From a virus, in the IMG/VR virus record IMGVR_UViG_3300009160_000047, positions 1-60,102 of that record: a stretch of DNA of 60,102 nt, one strand, 5' to 3'. Numbering within the stretch: the stretch's first letter is position 1; each line of letters starts with the position of its first letter. This document shows positions 32,188-38,766 of this stretch, one piece after another. The notes under the pieces are model-generated. The model saw nothing but the letters and a program-made list of their open reading frames with translations, had not been told where the DNA came from and did not search any database. The translations under genes and the position numbers were made by a program.

Positions 32188-32366
32188 GGCTTCTCCTTAA
32201 AGTCATCGATAGCCGTACAGCCACGCTCCATACAGGCGGGCTCAAGGTCAGGTATGTGCTTGTCAATTACGTCAGCTATCTTGGTACGCAACAGGGCACT
32301 CGCGTGAAACAGCACGGCGATATTCATCAGCTCCTCAACAAGCGGTTTTGATTGTGAGTATTTCAT
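32184..32366 (-). CDS. Small helical protein, unknown
   Basis: 60 residues (MKYSQSKPLVEELMNIAVLFHASALLRTKIADVIDKHIPDLEPACMERGC...), coupled by ATGA on both sides. Helical; unknown function. Confidence 0.52.
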   Translation of the reverse strand: MKYSQSKPLVEELMNIAVLFHASALLRTKIADVIDKHIPDLEPACMERGCTAIDDFKEKP

Positions 32367-32518
32367 GTATTTTTCTCCTTTAGTTTTGCTTCGATGGCTC
32401 TATAAAAATGACCCCAACCATCCATTGACTCAATCCACTGTTGCCACAACTGGTGCTGCTCCTCCTCTGTCAGGCCTCTCCAAGGGCGCACGTAGTCTTG
32501 AATGTCATCGTCATCCAT
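32363..32518 (-). CDS. Small Trp-rich protein, unknown
   Basis: A 51-residue frame (MDDDDIQDYVRPWRGLTEEEQHQLWQQW...). It ends RAIEAKLKEKNT, nearly identical to the end of 31945-32187. Each of these two gene ends also serves as the ribosome site for the next gene, which suggests duplicated gene-end cassettes. Confidence 0.55.
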   Translation of the reverse strand: MDDDDIQDYVRPWRGLTEEEQHQLWQQWIESMDGWGHFYRAIEAKLKEKNT

Positions 32519-32526
32519 AGTTGCTC

Positions 32527-33132
32527 CTAATAAAAACGCCCGAAATTAGGCTCTTTGTTGTATTTGTTGACGTAGTCTTCCCACGATACTGCAAAGTCTT
32601 CGCACGTAAACAAACTAATAAGTTGCTTGTAACCCAGGTAGTTTTGTGCATGCCCGTACTGGGTCTTGTCCACCATTGCTACGTAGTGCTCAGCAGTTGG
32701 AAGACCAAATGCATGCAAAGTTCTCACGGCAATTTTTAATGTGCCTTGTGATCCCGCTAAATCATCCACCAAAAGCAACGGCTTGCCAGTCACTCTGCCT
32801 TCGGTGAAATTCATCAGGCCGTATACCTTGCGTGATTTCTTAACCGACAACATAGGCTCACCAAGTACAGCCGACATCGCAAGCCCAAGCGGAACACCGG
32901 CATCCTCACAGGCAACGATCTGCACGTTTTTATCCGGCAGACCTTGAACCAGTAACTCGCCCGCAGTTAACAAAAACTTGGGATCGAACAGGCATCTGCG
33001 CAAATAGAACTGCCACCTATAACTCATGTTCGGGGCTTTCGCAGGAATGTCTGGAAGATGCGGCGGCACCCTGTAAATTCCCCTGTGGTCAATCTCTGAA
33101 CGCAAGTACTCCAGCTTCTCAAGATTTGTCAT
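32527..33132 (-). CDS. Phosphoribosyltransferase (type I)
   Basis: 201 residues with the PRPP-binding loop LLLVDDLAGSQGT (119-131, the VDDLxxxGGT-like type I motif), preceded by IVACEDAGVPLG (72-83) as in orotate-type or purine PRTases. It has no fused domain. Phage PRTases often serve salvage or modification of bases. It is in the minus accessory operon above the glycosyltransferase-methyltransferase gene, which could be functionally linked; substrate unknown. Confidence 0.78.
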   Translation of the reverse strand: MTNLEKLEYLRSEIDHRGIYRVPPHLPDIPAKAPNMSYRWQFYLRRCLFDPKFLLTAGELLVQGLPDKNVQIVACEDAGVPLGLAMSAVLGEPMLSVKKSRKVYGLMNFTEGRVTGKPLLLVDDLAGSQGTLKIAVRTLHAFGLPTAEHYVAMVDKTQYGHAQNYLGYKQLISLFTCEDFAVSWEDYVNKYNKEPNFGRFY

Positions 33133-33400
33133 TTTTTTCCATGCTGATAATGAACTCTTGCATATGAATCAGCGCATGGTTATAGGCAATTTGATACATT
33201 GGATTAGGATCCTCTGAATCAAACAAAGCATCGATGGTGTCAAGCGTTGCTTTACGGTAATGCTGCAGGACTAACTTGGCAAAACGTCCAAGGTGTTCGG
33301 TTAACTCATGGTCTTCCTGAGTGGACGGACTATAGGCTTCATCGTCTTTGACATAAAACCCAGACTGTTTAGCCAGTTCAATGATTTTATCTTGAGTCAT
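33119..33400 (-). CDS. Small acidic helical protein, unknown
   Basis: 93 residues (MTQDKIIELAKQSGFYVKDDEAYSPSTQEDHELTEHLGRFAKLVLQHYRK...). MTQDKIIELAKQSGF is a recurrent opening of small phage proteins. Overlaps the PRTase start by 14 bases and the previous gene by ATGA. Confidence 0.58.
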   Translation of the reverse strand: MTQDKIIELAKQSGFYVKDDEAYSPSTQEDHELTEHLGRFAKLVLQHYRKATLDTIDALFDSEDPNPMYQIAYNHALIHMQEFIISMEKNDKS

Positions 33401-33600
33401 TCTTGCCTCGCATCCATCATGGCGTCTGCATACTGATAGGCCACAATAGCCGCATCGTTTATGTTGTACGACTCGGCCTCGTTCATCTCTTGAATTGCCA
33501 TTGGTAAAGCCTTGGCCGCAAAGTAGTCACGCAAGGTCATGCCTATATCGAATTCGTCATGACTCATAGCGTTAGTCGGGAAGGCTGGAATTGTTTTCAT
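33397..33600 (-). CDS. Small protein with GMTLRDYFAAKAL motif
   Basis: 67 residues: MKTIPAFPTNAMSHDEFDIGMTLRDYFAAKALPMAIQEM. The GMTLRDYFAAKAL motif is widespread in short phage proteins of unknown function. ATGA overlaps on both sides. Confidence 0.62.
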   Translation of the reverse strand: MKTIPAFPTNAMSHDEFDIGMTLRDYFAAKALPMAIQEMNEAESYNINDAAIVAYQYADAMMDARQE

Positions 33601-33833
33601 GCGTTCTCCTTTATGGCTTTGGCCAAGACATCAATCGATACAGAAATGTTATTGATTGCATCTGCAATGCTCTCTAAACCTTCTCTATGTACCTCTGCAA
33701 TTTCTTGCATACCTTCTTTATGCACAACACCAAGGGCTTCAATTGCACCCATAGAAGTCATTGCATCACCATTGCCTAAATAACAGGCAGCTTTAATAAT
33801 TGCATCAGCAATTTGGTTTCTATCTTCATTCAT
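33597..33833 (-). CDS. Small helical protein, unknown
   Basis: 78 residues, all-helical in look (NQIADAIIKAACYLGNGDAMTSMGAIEALGVVHKEGMQEIAEVHREG). No motif known. Coupled downstream by ATGA; a 21-base gap separates it from the gene upstream (33855). Confidence 0.52.
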   Translation of the reverse strand: MNEDRNQIADAIIKAACYLGNGDAMTSMGAIEALGVVHKEGMQEIAEVHREGLESIADAINNISVSIDVLAKAIKENA

Positions 33834-33854
33834 AGTGGACTTTCTTCATGGTTA

Positions 33855-34154
33855 TCAGGGTTGAACTTGGGCACTTTTGTACCCTTGTCTTTTGGATTTG
33901 GAAATGGTGGAAACGGCCATGTCATCTACGTTCTCCGGTCTAGGACAATCTTCTGGCGGCACAACCACGCACCACACAGCTGCATACTGTTTTCTCGGAA
34001 CAGCTTCCCATCTATCAATGTAGGCATCAGGCATAGCGCGTATGATCTTTTTAATGTTCGCCTTATCACGCTTCACCGCCCACACGATCTGCTCTAACGT
34101 CATTCCATCACTGTTCGTTCTGAGTAATGCTCTAATCTCTTGCGTACAGTTCAT
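33855..34154 (-). CDS. Winged-helix-like small protein
   Basis: 99 residues. The N-terminus (MNCTQEIRALLRTNSDGMTLEQIVWAVKRDKANIKKIIRAMPDAYIDRWEA) reads as a helix-turn-helix with wing (KQYAAVWCVV). A DNA-binding regulator is possible but unproven. Second gene of the minus accessory operon. Confidence 0.62.
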   Translation of the reverse strand: MNCTQEIRALLRTNSDGMTLEQIVWAVKRDKANIKKIIRAMPDAYIDRWEAVPRKQYAAVWCVVVPPEDCPRPENVDDMAVSTISKSKRQGYKSAQVQP

Positions 34155-34390
34155 TGACGTCTCATATCTTCTTTAAATACCGCCAGTGCTTCGTTCTGGA
34201 TATCACGCACAACATAGTCAGCCAGGAAGCCAATCATCTCTATGTCCTTGTGCGTTACAGAAACAAGTTCCATTGACTCAGCATAGTCTGGCTCAATCTT
34301 TAATCCATTCTCAGCAGAACCAATCTCAGCCGGCAAGTAATCCAGCGTACAGTCAAGCTCCACATCAGCTCTCGTAAATATATATCTCAT
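34151..34390 (-). CDS. Small acidic protein, first gene of accessory operon
   Basis: 79 residues from the ATG at 34390 (MRYIFTRADVELDCTLDYLPAEIGS...). The longer frame begins upstream of the likely start; GGAG 5-7 bases before this ATG supports the choice. Acidic; no motif. The promoter at 34417-34444 lies 27 bases upstream. Confidence 0.65.
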   Translation of the reverse strand: MRYIFTRADVELDCTLDYLPAEIGSAENGLKIEPDYAESMELVSVTHKDIEMIGFLADYVVRDIQNEALAVFKEDMRRQ

Positions 34391-34416
34391 AATATCTCCT
34401 TGAAGTTGGGATGTGT

Positions 34417-34444
34417 ATATTACTGCAAAAAAGTACACTGTCAA
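34417..34444 (-). promoter_or_regulatory. Promoter of the minus accessory operon
   Basis: Minus strand TTGACA (34444-34439), 16 bases, TAATAT (34422-34417). The perfect -35 sits directly after the T-tract of the terminator at 34447-34477, so the operon is insulated from the ncRNA upstream and started anew. Confidence 0.7.
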
Positions 34445-34446
34445 CA

Positions 34447-34477
34447 GGTATAAGAAAATAAATGTAGGTGCTACATT
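34447..34477 (-). terminator. Intrinsic terminator of the ncRNA
   Basis: Minus strand AATGTAG-CAC-CTACATT (7-bp stem, 34477-34461) then TATTTTCTTAT. It marks the 3' end of the structured RNA near 34450. Confidence 0.8.
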
Positions 34478-35080
34478 CTTGGTGGACTGCTAGGCTCTGT
34501 GGACATGGTTCTGCCTAGGGGAGAGGCGTTCTCCCTTTGGCATACTTCCACATTCTCGGAGCCACTGGCTGAGTATCTTGTGGGCTGATCTTCTTCTAAG
34601 TCCAATCAGCATCGAGCACTTTGCACAACTTAGTTGTGTCTAGCATGGCCGCTCGAACCTTCGCTGTAAGCCGCAGGACTTGAACCCACGGGCAACAAAG
34701 GCAATTCCCCCATATGCGCTTGCAACTTCTTTGCGCAATTTCACAACAGATAAGAACGTCGTAGGATTGGTGGACTGCGGTCTACGCCTTGCGGCCTCCA
34801 ACGCTTCCCTCATGCCAATCCAAAACCCGATAGAGTTCTGTCGCTAGTTGTCGTAGGAGGAGAGACTGGGACTGCTCACATGTAGCAGTGTTTTTCAAAA
34901 CATTTCGTCCACTCAGGAGTTGCCGGCGCTAACCCGACAAACAATCCCAGTCTCAAAAACAAAAAAGCCGTTTACAACTGCGTCCGGTCGGAGCCTTGCT
35001 TAATATCTCTCCCCACAGAAAGCATTAAGTAAAGCGGAACGCATGTGTAAACGGCCTCAATCATTGCCTCCGACAGCAAC
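34450..35080 (-). ncRNA. Candidate large structured phage ncRNA (GOLLD/ROOL-like class)
   Basis: About 630 nt on the minus strand without a credible gene, bounded by a promoter (35116-35087) and a terminator (34477-34447). Stems seen on the minus strand: GTCGGAG/CTCCGAC (35074-35068 with 34993-34987) crosses GCCGTTTAC/GTAAACGGC (35055-35047 with 34975-34967), which would be a pseudoknot; GAGACTGGGA/TCCCAGTCTC (10 bp, 34954-34945 with 34871-34862) closes a domain with at least three inner hairpins; GGATTGG/CCAATCC (34821-34815 with 34770-34764) encloses GCC-GCAA-GGC; further hairpins CACAAC/GTTGTG (34638-34624), GCTGAT/ATCAGC, GGGAGA/TCTCCC and CTAGGC/GCCTAG. TCCTACGAC and AGTCCACCAA each occur twice. 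The size, intergenic place in a phage and lack of coding resemble known ornate RNAs GOLLD and ROOL, but no consensus match has been tested. Confidence 0.8.
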
Positions 35081-35086
35081 AACGTG

Positions 35087-35116
35087 TTTATATCACAGAA
35101 TAAATTTACCTGTCAA
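35087..35116 (-). promoter_or_regulatory. Promoter of the ncRNA with dyad
   Basis: Minus strand TTGACA (35116-35111), 18 bases, TATAAA (35092-35087). A dyad CTGTCA-ACTAGG-TGACAG (35110-35127) overlaps the -35 box, related to the half-sites at the early and late promoters. Confidence 0.75.
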
Positions 35117-35130
35117 CTAGGTGACAGTAT

Positions 35131-35167
35131 TAGGGTTTACCCACCCAAATGGTAATATTACCATTGC
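35131..35167 (-). repeat. Dispersed palindromic repeat, copy C
   Basis: Shares with copies A and B the core GCAATGGTAA...CCATT.GGGTGGGT.AACCCT. Here the first dyad is the perfect 16-base palindrome ATGGTAATATTACCAT (35149-35164). It lies between the PAPS-reductase-like stop and the ncRNA promoter. Confidence 0.85.
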
Positions 35168-35169
35168 TA

Positions 35170-35973
35170 TTAGTCCCCGCAAAAGCAGGCAATACCCTCC
35201 TCAGTGGAGGCAAACATATCCATTTGCTCCGTGGCAAATTTCATCATCTGCGAATAGCTAGGGCGATCACTACGGAATGTGCCGCCTATGGCATGCTCCT
35301 GCTTTGCCCACCACAGGGCTCGATCTGGGTTATCCCGAATGATGCTAAGCACTTGGTTGGGGCCCTTAAGAAAGCACAGGTCACAGTTGCCAAGGTTGGT
35401 AACACCAGACTGGAACTTAAGCCCCAGGTCAAATGAGTTGGCCTTCCAAAATTCTTGTACATCGAGCTGGCTAAAGTTTGCATCAATCAAGGGGGTGCGG
35501 TTACCCTGCCTAAGCTTGGCAGCTCTGCGCTTTTCATCCGCCCTGATCCCAAGCATCTGCTCAAACTCTTCTACGCCCCTAGACAACATGTATTTCTGGA
35601 TGGGAATAACCTTTAGATCAGACGTACAAAAGCGCGCAACAGGGTTGGGCAGGTAGCTACGCTTGTTAATCAGGGCTGAGAACGGCTCACCATCCCGACT
35701 GGCTGTCTCGTAGTCCACCTCTTTCCAGCGATCCTTGGTCAGTTCAGCCGGCTGATATTCAAGCCAATGGATCTTGACGTTCCAGGCCTTTGCGCAATCA
35801 TTAACGAACTTAAGTGTGGCCTCATCCTCCTTACCAGTGTTGGCAAAGCAAACAATAGCTTCCTCGGGCAAGCTCATGTCGTGAGCCTCCAAGACCTTAT
35901 AAAGCATGAAGGCGGAGGTACGGCCACCCGAAAAGGATATGACCGTGGGCTCATCTATGTGGAAGGGATTCAT
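35170..35973 (-). CDS. PAPS-reductase/adenine nucleotide hydrolase-like protein
   Basis: 267 residues. The PP-loop TVISFSGGRTSAFML (about 10-24) is typical of PAPS reductase-type and DndC-like enzymes. CDLC (about residues 198-201) and ACFCGD at the C-terminus could bind a metal or a cluster. These enzymes transfer or activate sulfur or adenylyl groups; DndC-type members act in DNA phosphorothioation, but no DndD/E or cysteine desulfurase genes are present, so a true phosphorothioate system is not supported. It follows the VRR-NUC gene across a terminator (35986-36011). Confidence 0.75.
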   Translation of the reverse strand: MNPFHIDEPTVISFSGGRTSAFMLYKVLEAHDMSLPEEAIVCFANTGKEDEATLKFVNDCAKAWNVKIHWLEYQPAELTKDRWKEVDYETASRDGEPFSALINKRSYLPNPVARFCTSDLKVIPIQKYMLSRGVEEFEQMLGIRADEKRRAAKLRQGNRTPLIDANFSQLDVQEFWKANSFDLGLKFQSGVTNLGNCDLCFLKGPNQVLSIIRDNPDRALWWAKQEHAIGGTFRSDRPSYSQMMKFATEQMDMFASTEEGIACFCGD

Positions 35974-35985
35974 TTTGCACCTTTG

Positions 35986-36011
35986 AAAAAAGCGGGAGCC
36001 TCAGCCCCCGC
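35986..36011 (-). terminator. Intrinsic terminator between nuclease and PAPS-reductase-like gene
   Basis: Minus strand GCGGGGGC-TGAG-GCTCCCGC followed by TTTTTTC. It lies 13 bases before the PAPS-reductase-like start, so expression of that gene depends on read-through or a hidden promoter, a layout that permits attenuation. Confidence 0.8.
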
Positions 36012-36072
36012 AAACTCAAACCCAACAAAGGAAAGCAAACACGGCAACTGCAATCACCGTGAAACTATCCTA

Positions 36073-36357
36073 TCAGAGTTTGTTTAAAAAAACAATTGCT
36101 TCATCAACCGAATTAACAATAACCAAGGGCCCACCAGTCCACTCCATGAAGAACTTCTCCTCCGCGTCAGTCAACTTCCTAGCCGATGGAACCTTATTTC
36201 CATCCTTGACTTCCATCAAAATAGTCCTCCCTTGATAACCCACAAGCAAGTCAGGCAGTCCTCCGCCTTGGGTTACCACACGGACAGTAGCGCCGGCCTT
36301 ACGGAGGGCGCTCACTATCTCATTTTGATTGTCATCTATTCGGGCTGCGTATCTCAT
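36073..36357 (-). CDS. VRR-NUC nuclease, probably leaderless
   Basis: 94 residues from the ATG at 36357 (MRYAARIDDNQNEIVSALRKAGATVR). GGGLPDLLVGYQGRTILMEVKDG (D36, E49, K51) is the PD-(D/E)XK motif of stand-alone VRR-NUC nucleases, which act as small structure-specific nucleases in phages. The promoter's -10 ends 7 bases before the ATG and no ribosome site is visible, so the mRNA may be leaderless. Confidence 0.82.
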   Translation of the reverse strand: MRYAARIDDNQNEIVSALRKAGATVRVVTQGGGLPDLLVGYQGRTILMEVKDGNKVPSARKLTDAEEKFFMEWTGGPLVIVNSVDEAIVFLNKL

Positions 36358-36364
36358 GAAAAAT

Positions 36365-36394
36365 ATTATAACAGGTAGTTGTTGACACTTGCAA
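36365..36394 (-). promoter_or_regulatory. Promoter of the VRR-NUC gene
   Basis: Minus strand TTGCAA (36394-36389), 18 bases, TATAAT (36370-36365). The predicted start coincides with the ATG at 36357. It overlaps the divergent plus promoter. Confidence 0.6.
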
Positions 36395-36409
36395 TATGTG
36401 TGGTATATT
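36382..36409 (+). promoter_or_regulatory. Promoter of the recombination operon
   Basis: Plus strand TTGACA (36382-36387), 16 bases, TATATT (36404-36409), 28 bases before the start at 36437. The overlap with the minus promoter suggests mutually exclusive transcription. Confidence 0.7.
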
Positions 36410-36436
36410 TCTTTTCCCAAAACAAAAGGAAAGCAA

Positions 36437-36682
36437 ATGATCCAAGATCGTAGACTGCAAATTGACATAGAAGGCGGGAAAGACTTAGCTTCAAAAATTG
36501 TTGAGCTCGTGCAAAACAGAGACGATGATTTTGGCACCGCTATATCAGGCATGGCCATAGCCTATGCAACTCTTTGTGTAGCCGAAGGTATAAAGCTGCA
36601 CGACTGCATGGAATTAGTTATGACCATTTACAAAAACACCAAAGTAATTGATCAGGATGGTAATGATGTTGACCTGTCCTGA
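36437..36682 (+). CDS. Small acidic helical protein, unknown
   Basis: 81 residues from the ATG at 36437 (MIQDRRLQIDIEGGKDLASKIVELVQN...); AAAGGAAA upstream fits this start. Helical and acidic. First gene of the recombination operon. No enzyme motif; unknown. Confidence 0.6.
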   Translation: MIQDRRLQIDIEGGKDLASKIVELVQNRDDDFGTAISGMAIAYATLCVAEGIKLHDCMELVMTIYKNTKVIDQDGNDVDLS

Positions 36683-36872
36683 TTGCGGCATACCAAACCC
36701 AGACGACTGGCACACCTGCGTACAGTATGAGAACAACCAGAAGGTAGAAAAACAAATCAAACTGTTGCAGATGCAAGTTGAAAATCTACATGAACGAATG
36801 TCAGGCGTGGAGCAAATGATTCAGGCCTACGGGAAAGAACTACTGTTTCGAGCACCTTGGAAAGAACAATGA
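36663..36872 (+). CDS. Zinc-finger/coiled-coil small protein
   Basis: About 69 residues, starting at the ATG at 36663 or 36666 (AGGA 5 bases upstream). The N-terminal CPDCGIPNPDDWHTC is a compact zinc-binding segment, followed by a coiled coil (QKVEKQIKLLQMQVENLHERMSGVEQMI). It overlaps the previous gene and the next start. Could be a DNA-binding accessory. Confidence 0.6.
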   Translation: MMLTCPDCGIPNPDDWHTCVQYENNQKVEKQIKLLQMQVENLHERMSGVEQMIQAYGKELLFRAPWKEQ

Positions 36873-37780
36873 AACTCACTAACAAATTTAATCTGCCTCA
36901 GACGTTTGTCAATGTAATCCAACGACCTACGTACTCAAAAGGTAAAGCACACATCTCTGCTACAGAGATCATTAACTCGCCACGTATTGTCCAGTTGAAA
37001 AAGAAACACTGGGAAGAGATCGAGCAAGACGCAAGCGAGATGGTGTGGTCACTGTTCGGCTCTGCTGTACACAACATCTTGGAACACGGCAAGGACGATC
37101 ATCACATTGTTGAAGAGCGTCTGCACCTGGAGTTTGATGGTTGGAAGATTTCCGGCGCCATCGATCTACAGGAAGTAGAACCAAACGGCACAATCTCAAT
37201 CAGCGATTACAAAGTTACCGGTGCGTGGGCTGTAATGAATGAGAAGGAAGATTGGCACCGCCAGCTCAACATCTATGCGTGGATGGTAGAGAAGGTCAAG
37301 AAGGTACCAGTCGGTAAGCTTCAGATCATTGCGATCATTCGTGACTGGTCTGCCCGTGATGCCAGCACCAAGGAAGGTTATCCACAATCACCAGTGGCCA
37401 CAATTGATATCCCACTCTGGTCATTCGAAGACCGTGAGGCTTATGTTTCCCTGCGCATCGATGACCATGGCGCGGCACTCTTTGAGATGGAAACAGACGG
37501 CGAGATAACTGACTGCACATCTGAAGAGATGTGGGAAAAGAAAACAACGTATGCATTGAAGAAAAATGCAAATGTTCGAGCAACCAGTGTTCATCCAACA
37601 CTGGTGGAAGCAGAAGATGCACTGGCGAAAGCTGTCGGTGCAGCAAAGAAGAACGAATCCTTTTCAATAGAGATTCGCCAAGGAGAAAGAACGCGATGCA
37701 AAGGCTATTGCCAAGTGTCGCAGTTCTGCAAACAGTATCAAACTTACTTAACCAAAGAGGAAGAAAATGTCAGTTCATAA
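36869..37780 (+). CDS. PD-(D/E)XK nuclease (Cas4/RecB-like exonuclease)
   Basis: 303 residues from the ATG at 36869 (MKLTNKFNLPQTFVNVIQRP). GSAVHNILEHG (His), then KISGAIDLQEV (D) and ISDYKVTGAW (D-x-K) match the PDDEXK_1-type exonuclease core. CKGYCQVSQFC near the C-terminus has three Cys, less than the four of iron-sulfur Cas4/AddB members, so the cluster is uncertain. It precedes the ERF annealing gene, the usual pair in phage recombination. Confidence 0.82.
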   Translation: MKLTNKFNLPQTFVNVIQRPTYSKGKAHISATEIINSPRIVQLKKKHWEEIEQDASEMVWSLFGSAVHNILEHGKDDHHIVEERLHLEFDGWKISGAIDLQEVEPNGTISISDYKVTGAWAVMNEKEDWHRQLNIYAWMVEKVKKVPVGKLQIIAIIRDWSARDASTKEGYPQSPVATIDIPLWSFEDREAYVSLRIDDHGAALFEMETDGEITDCTSEEMWEKKTTYALKKNANVRATSVHPTLVEAEDALAKAVGAAKKNESFSIEIRQGERTRCKGYCQVSQFCKQYQTYLTKEEENVSS

Positions 37781-38477
37781 AAAGCTAATGCAAGCTCGGA
37801 TTAAACTCCAAGCTACAGAGATGAAGAAGTCAGGCCTGAATAAGTTCGCCGGCTACTCATATTTTGAATTGGGAGACTTTGTTCCACCCATCCAAAAGAT
37901 CTTTAATGATCTTGGCCTATGCGGCGTGGTGTCGTTCAGCACCGAGTACGCACAGCTATGCATTACAGACGTAGAAGACGGCACAGTCATTGTGATCACC
38001 TCACCCATGGCAGAGGCCAATCTGAAGGGCGCACACCCCATCCAAAACCTAGGCGCTGTCGAGAGTTACCAACGCCGTTACCTTTGGATGACTGCCATGG
38101 AGATAGTCGAGCATGACGTTATCGACTCTGCTCCTGCGGCTGAACCAAAGCCCGCACCTAAGCCAGAGCCTAAGCCTGAGCCTAAGCCTGAGCCTAAGCC
38201 CGCACCCAAGCCGCCGGTTAAGATGCAAGGTGGCGAAGGTCCTTGGCAACTAAAGGTAACCACCGAACCAGGCGCAGAAGTAGGCGACTGGATTGGGATC
38301 GTAGTGGACGCTGCCCGCCATGGTCTTGCTCAGGCGGGATCGGAGAAGGACGTAATGGATCTATTCAAAATTAACCGAGGTATCTTTGACAAGCTCAAAG
38401 AGTTCTCAGTCGATGACCACGCCAATTTAATGGCAGATTTCAAAACCAAAAAAGACACACTGAAAGGAAACGTGTAA
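37767..38477 (+). CDS. ERF-type single-strand annealing protein
   Basis: 236 residues. KFAGYSYFELGDFVPPIQKIFNDLGL (about 24-49) and GAVESYQRRYLWMTAMEIVEHD (about 93-114) are the ERF/Sak-type signatures. A KPEPKPEPK-type linker (residues 126-149) precedes a C-terminal helical domain. ERF anneals single strands in RecA-independent recombination. Overlaps the upstream nuclease gene by 14 bases. Confidence 0.85.
   Translation: MSVHKKLMQARIKLQATEMKKSGLNKFAGYSYFELGDFVPPIQKIFNDLGLCGVVSFSTEYAQLCITDVEDGTVIVITSPMAEANLKGAHPIQNLGAVESYQRRYLWMTAMEIVEHDVIDSAPAAEPKPAPKPEPKPEPKPEPKPAPKPPVKMQGGEGPWQLKVTTEPGAEVGDWIGIVVDAARHGLAQAGSEKDVMDLFKINRGIFDKLKEFSVDDHANLMADFKTKKDTLKGNV
38142..38214 (+). repeat. 12-base tandem repeat coding a Lys-Pro-Glu-Pro linker
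   Basis: Repeated CCTAAGCCTGAG units in the ERF gene encode (KPEP)n, a flexible linker. Such a tract can expand or contract. Confidence 0.75.
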
Positions 38478-38764
38478 TGGCTACTTATCCAAACAAAGGC
38501 AAACTGTCTGTCAATTCATACAAGACAAAAGACAATCAGCCAGACCACAAGGGCGAGATCGTAATGCTACGTAGCACCCTGAAAGAGCTTATGGAAGAGC
38601 ATGATGGCGACGAGATTGTTATCAAGCTGTCAGGCTACAACGCAGATGGCCAGTACGGCGCATGGATCAAGCTGTCTTGGAATAACTTCAAGCCGGCAGA
38701 CCCTGCTTCGCCACGTAAGCCTGTGCAGGAAGCCCCATTAAAAGACGAGGACATTCCGTTCTAA
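38477..38764 (+). CDS. SSB-like protein with DEDIPF tip
   Basis: 95 residues. It begins MATYPNKGKLSVNSYK and ends KDEDIPF, the acidic tip by which SSB recruits partners (DDDIPF in E. coli). The body has strand-rich runs (KGEIVMLRS, DEIVIKLSGYNADGQYGAWIKLSW) but I cannot confirm an OB fold. Its start overlaps the ERF stop (TAATG), consistent with a ssDNA role in recombination. Confidence 0.68.
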   Translation: MATYPNKGKLSVNSYKTKDNQPDHKGEIVMLRSTLKELMEEHDGDEIVIKLSGYNADGQYGAWIKLSWNNFKPADPASPRKPVQEAPLKDEDIPF

Positions 38765-38766
38765 TC

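Noticed and set aside
34676-34745. tRNA gene on the minus strand (GTGGGTTCAAGTCC T-arm)
   Set aside because: The T-arm-like piece lacks a matching 5' acceptor strand and a proper anticodon arm; it is better explained as part of the structured ncRNA.
34450-35080. Group I or II intron, or a CRISPR array
   Set aside because: No intron core or splice context in a gene and no regular spacer-repeat pattern; the duplicated 9-10 base pieces are too short and few.
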